Shown here: piece by piece, positions 24,223-32,542 of the stretch
Layout of the letters: every line of letters begins with the position of its first letter
Position numbering within the stretch: position 1 is the first letter of the stretch
DNA from: Bdellovibrionota bacterium
Lineage (GTDB): Bacteria; Bdellovibrionota; Bdellovibrionia; Bdellovibrionales; JAEYZS01
Direction of reading: 5' to 3'
Assembly: GCA_963169805.1 (NCBI GenBank)
Contig: CAUJDY010000109.1
Location: forward strand, 1 to 33,977
DNA: 33,977 nt
Made by a program: the position numbers and the translations under genes
The notes under the pieces: model-generated
Databases searched by the model: none
The model's input: only the letters and a program-made list of their open reading frames with translations
What the model was told of the DNA's origin: nothing

Positions 24223-24897
24223 ATGGAAAACATGATTTTTGAGAATAACAATTGGAAGAAAACATCGCAGAATTCAAACATACCACTTTATACATCGAAA
24301 GATCAGCCAAAGCTCATACACAAACCAGTTTTAATTATAGGCGGCGTGCACGGTGATGAACCTGAAGGTGTTTGGTTGTGTGAAAAACTCCTCGAGCATT
24401 TACGAGGTGTGTCTTCTCCAACACACCAAGATTGGGTTTTGATTCCCTGCCTCAATCCAGACGGATTTAAGAAACGCCAACGGACGAACGCAAATGGCGT
24501 AGATCTTAATCGAAATTTCCCATCTTCAGATTGGAACCCGACAGCCAAGGAGCTCCGCTACTTCCCAGGACCCAAACCAGGTAGCGAGCTTGAAACCCAA
24601 GCTGTCATTGAAGCCATTGATACTTTTAACCCCAGACTTATCATCCATTGTCACTCTTGGAAGCCCTCTATAATTTACACCGCAAGCACAGTACCTAAAG
24701 AGGCTGAGATTCTTTCTAGAGCCTCTGGCTACGAACTCCAATCTGATATCGGCTACCCAACACCAGGAAGCCTTGGCCAGTACGGTTATTTCCAGCGCTC
24801 AATTCCTGTGATTTGTATTGAAGAAAAAGAGGGTGCTCAGAAAGAAGAAACATGGTCTCGTTTTAAAAATGCATTCGAAAGTATTTTAAATGAATAA
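24223..24897 (+). CDS. M14-family zinc carboxypeptidase (MpaA-like)
   Basis: A 224-aa peptidase. VLIIGGVHGDEPEG supplies the first zinc His and Glu. NPDGFKKRQRTNANGVDLNRNFPS carries the substrate-binding Asn/Arg motif. LIIHCHSWKP supplies the third zinc His, and ICIEEKEG the catalytic Glu. The closest known type is the murein tripeptide amidase MpaA, which trims peptidoglycan peptides; the substrate here is inferred. There is no signal peptide, so action is probably cytosolic, perhaps on recycled or prey-derived peptides. The ORF track start at 24067 would lie antisense in glmU; the ATG at 24223 or 24232 is preferred. The stop overlaps the following kinase gene by 8 nt. Confidence 0.85.
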   Translation: MENMIFENNNWKKTSQNSNIPLYTSKDQPKLIHKPVLIIGGVHGDEPEGVWLCEKLLEHLRGVSSPTHQDWVLIPCLNPDGFKKRQRTNANGVDLNRNFPSSDWNPTAKELRYFPGPKPGSELETQAVIEAIDTFNPRLIIHCHSWKPSIIYTASTVPKEAEILSRASGYELQSDIGYPTPGSLGQYGYFQRSIPVICIEEKEGAQKEETWSRFKNAFESILNE

Positions 24898-26791
24898 TAA
24901 TATAACGCCAGACACTCAGAGCAATACAAGCGAGTTTAAGTCGAGTGTCGGTTTGTGCGATGATATTTACACAACAGATAATATCTTTGGCGCAGACACC
25001 ACCTCCGATATCCAACAGCTTTTGCAGAACAACTTTAGGCAAAAATACTCATGCGTTGCAATTAATCTTAGACTTACAAAAAAAACAAATCTAGATCAAC
25101 TTCTTGATAATCTTAAAAGCAATAATCCATATTTGCAGTTTATATTTTTTGAAGCTCAAAATTATCATGATCCTTTAATACCAATTATTAATAAATATAA
25201 AGTTTTTAAGATCCTGGCTGATAGAGATGAAAACATGCTCTATCGCAGTATTGTGGATGCTAAATCTGAATACGACCTATCCGCTCAGAACGATCATCTC
25301 TTAGAGTTAATTAAAGAGAAAAATTTAAAGCTCAGAGATCTAAACGTAGACTTAGAACTACGCATTCAAAACAGACAAATATCTTTAGAAGAATCTCGCC
25401 TTAAACTCATACAGGCCAACAAATACTATTCAACACTTTTACAGTGTCTAGTGGGCATTCAAAAAGCCTCTAGTCTGCCAGAAATTGAAAAATCTCTTCT
25501 GATCAATCTCTCAGAGCCATTAAAGATCAAAATTGTTAAACTGCAATTTCAAAACTCAACAGCAGAGATAGATTCAACTGCTAAGCATATCTTCAAAAAT
25601 AAAATTGATATAACAGAACCCTTTGATGCTTACATTCTTTATTTTAAAAAAGCAGATGATATCTTCAGTAAAGAGGAGCAGATATTTCTCAAACAAATTT
25701 CTAGCGCTGTATCACTAGCCCTAAAAAAAATGAGCCATGAACAAAGCTTAAAAGATCTCAAGCAACAATGGCAAATCACATTTGATGCTATAAAAGAACC
25801 AGTAAGTCTTATCACAGAAAATTACGATGTTATTCAGTGGAACTCTTCTTTTAATAAGTTTTCTCCTATAAAAAATGAAAAGTGCTATAAAAATTTATTT
25901 AATCGCACCTCTCCCTGCGAGCATTGCTCTTTAGGAGATAAATTTAAAATTCCAATTCAAAAAACATCCCTAGGGGATGAGTCTCATTTTTCAGTAGAAA
26001 GCAAATGGATAGACACCCTCAATAATCAAAAAATATTTCTAAATATATATAGAGATTTAGCAGAACAACGCCGAGTAGAAAGACAAATTCTAGAATCATC
26101 AAAACTAGGCGAACTGGGACTTATTGGCGGCAGCATTGCACATGAACTTAATAACCCTTTAGCGGGACTCATTACATTTATTCAAATGCTAAAATCTGAT
26201 ATTAAAAAGGAGCCAGATTTACTTAAAGATATTTCTGATATGGAAACAGCTGCACTTCGCTGCAAAGAAATTATACAAAACCTACTATCTTTTACTCGCA
26301 AGTCATCTGAGCAAAACGAAAAAATCCATATTAAAGATGTCTTAAATAAGACTCTACGTGTATTACAAGTCAAAACAAAACCAATAGGCCTAAATATAGA
26401 GACCCACTATAAAGTTCAACAAGACCTCATCTTAGGTCAAGCCAACCCATTAACTCAGGCCTTTGTAAATATACTAAATAATGCTCTAGAGTCTGTAGAT
26501 GAAAAAAGAAAATTACAAAAGAATTTTAACCCAAATATTCAAGTCCACGTGTCAGAAAATAAAGATTCAAAAAGTCTTACGGTTGATATTTATGACAATG
26601 GCCTAGGACTGACAACCGACCAACAACTCAAAGCATACACTCCATTCTATACAACCAAGAACGCAGAGATTCATAGAGGTTTAGGACTCACTGTTGCTTA
26701 TCAAATCATCAAAGATCACTTAGGAGATATAGACATCAGTCAAGTTTCAGACGGAAGAGTGCGAGTTCGAGTTACACTTCCAATTTTGTAA
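24890..26791 (+). CDS. Soluble sensor histidine kinase (pseudo-receiver, GAF-like, PAS, HisKA, HATPase)
   Basis: A 633-aa kinase without membrane helices. Residues about 15-130 resemble a receiver domain that lacks the phospho-acceptor Asp (VAINLRLTKK in the usual position). A coiled coil runs from about 135 to 180, then a divergent GAF-like domain to about 285. A PAS domain follows, containing the cysteine cluster KCYKNLFNRTSPCEHCSLG. The H-box is GGSIAHELNNPLAG with His near residue 418. The HATPase part shows NILNNALESV, DNGLGLT and HRGLGLTVAYQIIKDHLG. The kinase lies directly before an NtrC-type regulator, its likely partner, and overlaps the M14 gene. The cysteines suggest redox or metal sensing; this is inference. 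Confidence 0.88.
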   Translation: MNNNITPDTQSNTSEFKSSVGLCDDIYTTDNIFGADTTSDIQQLLQNNFRQKYSCVAINLRLTKKTNLDQLLDNLKSNNPYLQFIFFEAQNYHDPLIPIINKYKVFKILADRDENMLYRSIVDAKSEYDLSAQNDHLLELIKEKNLKLRDLNVDLELRIQNRQISLEESRLKLIQANKYYSTLLQCLVGIQKASSLPEIEKSLLINLSEPLKIKIVKLQFQNSTAEIDSTAKHIFKNKIDITEPFDAYILYFKKADDIFSKEEQIFLKQISSAVSLALKKMSHEQSLKDLKQQWQITFDAIKEPVSLITENYDVIQWNSSFNKFSPIKNEKCYKNLFNRTSPCEHCSLGDKFKIPIQKTSLGDESHFSVESKWIDTLNNQKIFLNIYRDLAEQRRVERQILESSKLGELGLIGGSIAHELNNPLAGLITFIQMLKSDIKKEPDLLKDISDMETAALRCKEIIQNLLSFTRKSSEQNEKIHIKDVLNKTLRVLQVKTKPIGLNIETHYKVQQDLILGQANPLTQAFVNILNNALESVDEKRKLQKNFNPNIQVHVSENKDSKSLTVDIYDNGLGLTTDQQLKAYTPFYTTKNAEIHRGLGLTVAYQIIKDHLGDIDISQVSDGRVRVRVTLPIL

Positions 26792-26844
26792 TTTTTTTTT
26801 AGTCCAGTTTTAGTTTGTAAGAATCAAAAATCCGACTCGTAAAA

Positions 26845-26873
26845 TTGACAGTGCCAAAATTTTTACGTAGTCT
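26845..26873 (+). promoter_or_regulatory. Possible sigma-70-type promoter before the response regulator
   Basis: TTGACA is followed after exactly 17 nt by TAGTCT, about 75 nt before the regulator ATG. The -35 is perfect and the -10 is poor. Downstream in the leader, CAGCTC-tatgaag-GAGCTG (26906-26924) forms a 6-bp hairpin ahead of the ribosome site. Confidence 0.4.
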
Positions 26874-26948
26874 AAAAAAGTAGTCAGCATCGAATCGCAG
26901 CTTGACAGCTCTATGAAGGAGCTGAAGGACCTATCGGAAGGGGAACTG

Positions 26949-28337
26949 ATGCAAGAACGTAAGCTATTAATAGTTGATGATGATTCACACCTCAGAACGG
27001 CACTCTTCAGACTTTTAACTAGAAAAGATTATCAAGTCGTAACAGCACAATCAAAAGCAGAGGCTTTAGCATTTACACAGAGCCAACAAAACTTTCATCT
27101 AGCTCTCGTAGATTTACAACTTCCTGATGGAAATGGTTTAGAGCTTTTAAACTCAATCAAAATATCAAATCCACATTGCCAATTTATAGTACTCACAGGG
27201 TTTGCAACTATCGAAACAGCTATCGAGGCTACAAAAATGGGTGCCTTTCACTTTCTAACAAAACCATTTGAAGTTGAAGAACTAGTTGGTCTAGTAGATA
27301 AGGCATTTGATGTTCAAAGACTTGTAGAAGAAAACAAAAACTTAAAAAGTCAGCTCAAACAAAAATATAAATTCGACAATATAGTAGGATCCAGTGAACC
27401 AATTTTAGAAGTTCTTGAGATGATAGAAAAAGTATCAACTTCTGATTCAACAGTACTCGTTAAGGGTGAAAGTGGAACAGGCAAGGAACTTGTAGCAAAG
27501 GCGATTCACTATAATTCCAACCGCGCTAGCAAGAGACTCATTCCTGTAAATTGCGGAGCGATTCCTGCGGAACTACTTGAAAGTGAACTTTTTGGTCATA
27601 TTAAAGGAGCCTTCACTGGTGCAATTGCCAACCGAGTTGGACGATTTGAGCTAGCACACGAAGGAACAATCTTCTTGGATGAAATTGGAGAAATGAGTCC
27701 AACCCTTCAAGTTAAATTATTAAGAGTTCTTCAAGAAAGACAATTTGAGCCCGTAGGAAGCACTAAAACAGTAGAAATTGATGTTAGAATTATTGCAGCT
27801 ACAAATATTGATTTAGAAAAAGCAGTTGAAGAGGGTAAGTTTAGAGAAGATCTTTTTTATAGATTAAATGTTATCCCTATTCAAATTCCATCCCTTCGCG
27901 AAAGACGCTCAGACATCCCTCTGTTATTTCATCATTTCATACAGATTTTTAATTCTACAAAAGGGAAAAGTATTCAAGGAGTCTCTCCAGATGCTATGGA
28001 TATTCTCTCACACTACCCTTGGCCAGGAAATGTTCGTGAACTTGAGAACTTAGTAGAAAGAATATCTATACTCAAAGGATCAGGTATGATTTATCCTTCA
28101 GATCTTCCTGAAAAGTATCAGAGCAAGAGAGTGATTGCCGCAACCGAACAATTAGATTTACCAGAGAGTGGTGTCGACTTCAACTCGGCTGTAGATGCTT
28201 TCGAAAACTCTCTCATACTAAAAGCGCTCGAAAAAACAAATTGGAATCGAAATCAAGCTGCCAATCTTCTTAAACTCAACAGAACAACACTCGTTGAGAA
28301 AATTAAGAAAAAAGGACTCGCTCCTTTAGAGAACTAG
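26949..28337 (+). CDS. NtrC-family sigma-54 response regulator
   Basis: A 462-aa regulator with all three NtrC modules. The receiver domain is residues about 5-120: acidic pocket VDDD, phospho-acceptor Asp in ALVDLQLPDGNG, Lys in FLTKPFE. The AAA+ domain spans about 145-380: GESGTGKELVAK, intact GAFTGA, TIFLDEIGEM, FREDLFYRLNVIP. The Fis-type helix-turn-helix is WNRNQAANLLKLNRTTLVEKI. The ORF track starts at 26913; the ATG at 26949 is preferred because GGAAGGGG lies just upstream and the receiver begins at once. It is probably phosphorylated by the preceding kinase and drives sigma-54 promoters; the consensus site at 31250 is a candidate target (inference). Confidence 0.93.
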   Translation: MQERKLLIVDDDSHLRTALFRLLTRKDYQVVTAQSKAEALAFTQSQQNFHLALVDLQLPDGNGLELLNSIKISNPHCQFIVLTGFATIETAIEATKMGAFHFLTKPFEVEELVGLVDKAFDVQRLVEENKNLKSQLKQKYKFDNIVGSSEPILEVLEMIEKVSTSDSTVLVKGESGTGKELVAKAIHYNSNRASKRLIPVNCGAIPAELLESELFGHIKGAFTGAIANRVGRFELAHEGTIFLDEIGEMSPTLQVKLLRVLQERQFEPVGSTKTVEIDVRIIAATNIDLEKAVEEGKFREDLFYRLNVIPIQIPSLRERRSDIPLLFHHFIQIFNSTKGKSIQGVSPDAMDILSHYPWPGNVRELENLVERISILKGSGMIYPSDLPEKYQSKRVIAATEQLDLPESGVDFNSAVDAFENSLILKALEKTNWNRNQAANLLKLNRTTLVEKIKKKGLAPLEN

Positions 28338-28357
28338 CACAGCATTGCAATCACTTA

Positions 28358-29713
28358 TTATTGCAAACCTATATAGAATAAGCTCGTACTATGACTTGTA
28401 AGTAAGTCATAGTGCTGTAAAATTTCGCTTTGGCCGGTGTGATAATTGTAGGAAGCTAAATTTGTATTAAATGTATCTCTAGCAAAATACGTATAGAGTA
28501 AATCTTTTTTATCGTCTCCTGTGAAATCATTCATTAATATGACTGATTGCATATTATTAAATTCAATATTTGATCTTTGATTTTCAATCGACGTTTCGTT
28601 AATTGTTTTTACAAGAGGTGGATCTAAACTTACCATTTTAATTTCATGTACTATCTCAGAAGGAGGTTGCTGGAAATGAGAAAAATATAACTCAGGAACA
28701 CCAGATCCCTCCGTTTGATCTAAGAAAAAGTTCTGTATATTAATATCTGTACCTGCAGTAAAACTATACTCAGACACGAGAGAACCCGATGGGTTTTGAA
28801 GATCCATTTTAAATATGTTTAATTGATTAAATAACCCTCCACCTACTATTCTTGTTCTTGCAATATAGAGGTCTTTTCCATTGGCATATATTTTATAGTT
28901 AGCAGAAATTACCGAAGAAGATGATTCTACTTCTTTTGAAAAAAGCATTCGACTGGCAAAGGGCACACTAGGTCTTAAATCAAGTGCAATTATGCGCCTA
29001 TAGTGAGTTACAACTCCTGACACATTTGAAGCTCCTAGACATGCTAACACTAAATCTTGAACTCCATCGTTATTCACATCACTTAAGATCCCCTCTTGCT
29101 CAGCATCTATGCCACAGTTATTAAGCAAAGCATTCACGTTTAGAAGTGGTCCATCATTTTTTATGATTGAATAGATATTTAGCTGACCATCGTTGTTAAC
29201 TAGTATTTCTTTTCTGTTATCGCCGTCCATATCATATAAAACTTCAAAACCTCGAATATAATTAGCAGGAGAATTTACCTCAAACAAGACGTCTCCAGTT
29301 CTTGAGCTAATAACTTTAACAAAAGTAGCTCCATTTGGGTTTCCACTGTATCTCATAATTACAAAATCAACCCATCCATCTCCATCCACCTCTCCGAGGG
29401 ATGCAAACTCATAGTGGTATCCCACAGGCTCTGTAGTTTTAATTAATCCTGGGTAAGTTTTTATAATATTCCCATTATTGGGATCCACAGCTACAAGCTC
29501 TGAATCCGAAGAACCTCTGCCTAACACAAGATTCAATGAAGTTAAAGGATCGACTGGATTACCTAAACTACCTCCACCAGATCCACAATTCGTGCCCTGA
29601 CATGGGTTTTCAGAACCTACTTGTGTCACTCCAATATCTGAACAATTCTGAAAAATTAGAATAGATATAATTCCTAAAAAAACTAAACTTACTGTTATAA
29701 ATTTTTTATTCAT
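28358..29713 (-). CDS. FG-GAP/VCBS-repeat lipoprotein A
   Basis: A 451-aa predicted surface or periplasmic lipoprotein. The N-terminus MNKKFITVSLVFLGIISILIFQNC ends in a non-canonical QNC lipobox of the sort I associate with Bdellovibrio. CX4C (PCQGTNC) and a glycine-rich spacer follow. The body carries calcium-loop motifs spaced as in FG-GAP beta-propellers: EVDGDGWVD, DMDGDNRKE, DVNNDGVQD and DFTGDDKKD. Such propellers usually bind ligands or other proteins; the partner here is unknown. It lies 13 nt downstream of a paralogous gene, with AGGAT before its ATG, so the two are co-transcribed. Confidence 0.8.
   Translation of the reverse strand: MNKKFITVSLVFLGIISILIFQNCSDIGVTQVGSENPCQGTNCGSGGGSLGNPVDPLTSLNLVLGRGSSDSELVAVDPNNGNIIKTYPGLIKTTEPVGYHYEFASLGEVDGDGWVDFVIMRYSGNPNGATFVKVISSRTGDVLFEVNSPANYIRGFEVLYDMDGDNRKEILVNNDGQLNIYSIIKNDGPLLNVNALLNNCGIDAEQEGILSDVNNDGVQDLVLACLGASNVSGVVTHYRRIIALDLRPSVPFASRMLFSKEVESSSSVISANYKIYANGKDLYIARTRIVGGGLFNQLNIFKMDLQNPSGSLVSEYSFTAGTDINIQNFFLDQTEGSGVPELYFSHFQQPPSEIVHEIKMVSLDPPLVKTINETSIENQRSNIEFNNMQSVILMNDFTGDDKKDLLYTYFARDTFNTNLASYNYHTGQSEILQHYDLLTSHSTSLFYIGLQ
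28388..28413. other. Perfect 10-bp hairpin at the convergent 3' ends
   Basis: ACTATGACTT pairs perfectly with AAGTCATAGT around GTAAGT. It lies inside the last codons of the FG-GAP gene and about 50 nt beyond the response-regulator stop. A smaller TTGCAAT/ATTGCAA repeat lies between it and the regulator. No strong U-run follows on either strand, so a termination or mRNA-end role is only possible. Confidence 0.4.
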
Positions 29714-29726
29714 AATAATCCTATTT

Positions 29727-31091
29727 TTACTGGCCTTTTAAAATAATTTCTTTAGTTTCAGAAAATGATCCTGTGCTATTTTGAGTGTATCTTGCTAGTA
29801 GGGATTGATTTCGCACATCTACAATAAATTTATGTCTTACTGTTACTCCAGCTGCATTTTCTTGTTTCTCAAAAAACACCTCGTTATATCCATCATTATT
29901 TAAATCTCCCAAAACATAAATATAAAGAATTGAACCTGGACTTGGTAAAAGTGCATCTAATGTAGATTGAGAGATCAGAGGATTATTTCCAATTGTACCA
30001 ACACCGACCGCTGAATAAATAAAGCCTCCGGCTGGCTCCCTAAACATTGCTTGAAAAGGGTCTGTTCCTTGAAATTTACCAAAAAATGGTCCAACAAATC
30101 CTGTAATAAAATTATTCATACTAAGACTCGGCACAAAAGCACCTGCGTCCGATCTAAAGGTATCAATAAAAGTACCTGTTGAATTTACTCCCCAAGCTAA
30201 AATTTCGGTTAATCCATCAGCATTAAAATCTTGCATCGTTACAAAGCCTCGAACTTCTTTGCCCGCATCAAATATAAATTGATCTATGATGGTCGAACTA
30301 TCTCCCCTTTGAACATTAAATTCATTTGAAGTTCGTGATTTAAATACAACCTCATATGGCGAACCACCATTTGAAGTATCTTGTGTTATATTTTCTAGCA
30401 TAGAATACGCTTCAAATGCAGTGACAACTTGAGGTGATATGGTTCTGTAGATTGAATTCAAATTCTGTCCAGAAACACAAATAGACGCACTTCTCTCCTG
30501 CAAAGTTCCAGGCATAACCGAAACAATCCCCATATAAAAATCCTCGTAGCCATCAGAGTCACAATACCCTTTACTTGCACCATCCATAAGTATCTGGCCT
30601 GCAGCCTGGTAAGATATTGAATCTAGGGATACTGCTACAAAATTTGAATTTATATTGGATATCGTTTTTTGATTTAAATTTAGCTCTACAACAAAGTTGT
30701 TAGACGGAAGCAGGGGCCTATTATTTGAATCAATTCCTCCAAACACACTAACAACAACTCGCTTAATATGAGCTGCAGGAGTTTTTAACACTCGAGAGCG
30801 CACAGAGCAGAAAGGCCGAGATGCGATTGGAAAAGTAGGTAAATCTAAGATTATTGTTTGATCAAGTTCGCCATCATAAAGTTGGAGTTTTATCTCACAA
30901 TTTGATGTGCTTGTATTTTGCGAACTATAAATATCAATACCGTAAAAATCAGTAAGGGTATTTCCTGCAGCAGGATCACAAGGCTCCTGCGTGCAACTAG
31001 CAGAAGATCGCACAGGTGCAATAGAAATATCCGCACAGTTTTGATAAAAAATTGCTACCGAAAATAGCAATAATATCAGGAGCTTTCTCAT
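29727..31091 (-). CDS. FG-GAP/VCBS-repeat lipoprotein B
   Basis: A 454-aa paralogue of the following gene. The signal peptide MRKLLILLLFSVAIFYQNC again ends in QNC and is followed by a CX4C loop (SCTQEPC). FG-GAP-type acidic loops are visible: DSDGYEDFY, DFNADGLTEI and DLNNDGYNEV. The ORF track start at 31223 adds 44 residues with no signal-peptide logic before a clean lipoprotein leader, so the ATG at 31091 is chosen; no good ribosome site precedes it. The gene is divergent from the small exported-protein gene at 31278. Function is unknown; surface adhesion or prey contact is conceivable but unsupported. Confidence 0.78.
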   Translation of the reverse strand: MRKLLILLLFSVAIFYQNCADISIAPVRSSASCTQEPCDPAAGNTLTDFYGIDIYSSQNTSTSNCEIKLQLYDGELDQTIILDLPTFPIASRPFCSVRSRVLKTPAAHIKRVVVSVFGGIDSNNRPLLPSNNFVVELNLNQKTISNINSNFVAVSLDSISYQAAGQILMDGASKGYCDSDGYEDFYMGIVSVMPGTLQERSASICVSGQNLNSIYRTISPQVVTAFEAYSMLENITQDTSNGGSPYEVVFKSRTSNEFNVQRGDSSTIIDQFIFDAGKEVRGFVTMQDFNADGLTEILAWGVNSTGTFIDTFRSDAGAFVPSLSMNNFITGFVGPFFGKFQGTDPFQAMFREPAGGFIYSAVGVGTIGNNPLISQSTLDALLPSPGSILYIYVLGDLNNDGYNEVFFEKQENAAGVTVRHKFIVDVRNQSLLARYTQNSTGSFSETKEIILKGQ

Positions 31092-31249
31092 ATCTATACA
31101 TCGGACAATTGGCCAGAAATTCTGAGTAAAAAACATCTCAAAAAATAAATGCTTTATTACCCTTTCTGTACGACAGCTGTTAAAGATTTCTACAAACATT
31201 CTCTCATTTTGAGATAAAAACACCTAGGATTAAGCTCTCCCCTTACACA

Positions 31250-31265
31250 TGGCACTTCTGTTGCT
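31250..31265 (+). promoter_or_regulatory. Full-consensus sigma-54 promoter
   Basis: TGGCAC-TTCTG-TTGCT matches the sigma-54 consensus TGGCAC-N5-TTGCW at every specified base. With C of the GC at 31264 as -12, transcription starts near 31276. That is two nucleotides before the ATG at 31278, so the mRNA would be leaderless or nearly so. No Shine-Dalgarno is present. Confidence 0.85.
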
Positions 31266-31277
31266 TTAGTTCATAGT

Positions 31278-31820
31278 ATGAAGACATATTTGATTTTAAG
31301 CATATTCTTTATAAGTTGCTTAAGTGTTGCGGCGGTTCCGACTCCGCAAACACAGTTAGATATATATGCTGTGTTACCTGTAAGCCCCGAGCCTGTAGTA
31401 ACACCTGAATCTATCGCGAAGTTTATCCCTACAGATTCATCCTCTTATACAGATGAAGAAAAATGGATTCGACAAGTTGGCAAAAGAACCATTAAAGCAA
31501 TTACTAAAAGCGACTTTGTTAAAAAATCATCGCTTGGTAAAACAGCTGATTCTATCAAAGAATCAACATCTACAGAAATAAAATCCTCAACACCGACTCA
31601 CTCCAACGAAATTCAACACAAGGTCAAATTCTCTTTTGATCCTTACAATGCAGAGGCCCGCATGAGGTACTCAGGATTCTTTAACTGCAGCGCCTTTTAT
31701 GATGCCTTTGATGGTGATCTCAAAGTAGAACTGTCAGAGCAAATTGATGATACTTCAATTAAAATTCAGCACTCTACGAGCGAACAAAACTCTACACTTC
31801 TTTTAGGATGGACTTGGTAA
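31278..31820 (+). CDS. Small exported protein of unknown function
   Basis: A 180-aa protein with a clear signal peptide (MKTYLILSIFFISCLSVAA, cleavage near VAA-VP). A P/V-rich segment (VSPEPVVTPES) follows, then a basic helical stretch (EEKWIRQVGKRTIKAITKSD) and an S/T/K-rich linker. The C-terminal part looks beta-rich (LKVELSEQIDDTSIKIQ) and ends LLLGWTW. The closing aromatic residue recalls outer-membrane proteins, but the protein is too short for a full barrel. No family is recognised. The ATG is set by the signal peptide and sits about 13 nt after the sigma-54 element. It is probably co-transcribed with the hydrolase 23 nt downstream. Confidence 0.7.
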   Translation: MKTYLILSIFFISCLSVAAVPTPQTQLDIYAVLPVSPEPVVTPESIAKFIPTDSSSYTDEEKWIRQVGKRTIKAITKSDFVKKSSLGKTADSIKESTSTEIKSSTPTHSNEIQHKVKFSFDPYNAEARMRYSGFFNCSAFYDAFDGDLKVELSEQIDDTSIKIQHSTSEQNSTLLLGWTW

Positions 31821-31843
31821 ATAAAAACTGATTCAATTTATAT

Positions 31844-32542
31844 GTGAAACAGTTTTCTATCTATCTCATTTTAGTTTTATTCAAATTATCTTATGCAGAC
31901 GGAGCAAAAGTTTTTAATTTTAGTAGCATTGATTCCAATAAACCTTTTGTACTATTTGTACTTGGGTTTGGTGAATTTCCACAAGAAACTATAGATGCAA
32001 AACTTGTAGCAGATAATTTCTATCTAAGCCCTTATCATATGTACTTTGATTTCCGTGTAGTTCCACTGCTGTCTCCAAAAAGTGATTATGCAAGCGTCAT
32101 GCGTGCAACTAAAGATCGCGTGATTGCAATATCTCAAGAAATAAACAACCTACCACACAAAAAAATTATTCTTGCAGGTCACTCCTCTGGAAGCTTGATG
32201 GCCATTGAAATATCGAAGCGGCTCAAGAACAAAGATATTACTCTTGTGAGTATCGATGGATTTGCACCAACAAATCTTGCACCTGCTCATATTCCTCATA
32301 CATGTTGGACGGCAACCCACGGCAAGGTTCGCTCTTTAAATTACTCATCTGCTATGACTTGCAAAAATATTTATATTTACAAAGACACAAAATGTACAAG
32401 TTCAATGTGTCTGCACTTTGAACTTATCAATCTCTCAAGCGCAGCACTCAACATCACATCAAAGAACTTTAAACAGCTGGGTTATACAAATCTTCAACTC
32501 AACTTGATTTGGCTCAATCCTTTTATGCAATGGACTCAATAA
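31844..32542 (+). CDS. Exported alpha/beta-hydrolase-like protein
   Basis: A 232-aa protein with a signal peptide (MKQFSIYLILVLFKLSYADG). The core has a nucleophile elbow, IILAGHSSGSLMAIEIS, with Ser in GHSSG. A beta strand with Asp follows (LVSIDGFAP), and a late His (CLHFELINLS) could complete the triad. Four cysteines in the second half (TCWTATHG, MTCKNIY, KCTSSMC) suggest disulfides and fit an exported enzyme. The substrate is unknown; lipase or esterase activity is possible. The start is GTG without a Shine-Dalgarno; an ATG two bases earlier is followed at once by TGA. The last 20 nt overlap the convergent thiolase gene. Confidence 0.7.
   Translation: MKQFSIYLILVLFKLSYADGAKVFNFSSIDSNKPFVLFVLGFGEFPQETIDAKLVADNFYLSPYHMYFDFRVVPLLSPKSDYASVMRATKDRVIAISQEINNLPHKKIILAGHSSGSLMAIEISKRLKNKDITLVSIDGFAPTNLAPAHIPHTCWTATHGKVRSLNYSSAMTCKNIYIYKDTKCTSSMCLHFELINLSSAALNITSKNFKQLGYTNLQLNLIWLNPFMQWTQ

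Noticed and set aside
26845-26866. Minus-strand sigma-54 site (TTTTGGCACTGTCAATTTT)
   Set aside because: It has TTGGCAC but lacks GC at the required -12 spacing and points away from a nearby start.
31092-31223. N-terminal extension of FG-GAP lipoprotein B in the ORF track
   Set aside because: The extra 44 residues precede a clean lipoprotein signal peptide and show no ribosome site or domain.
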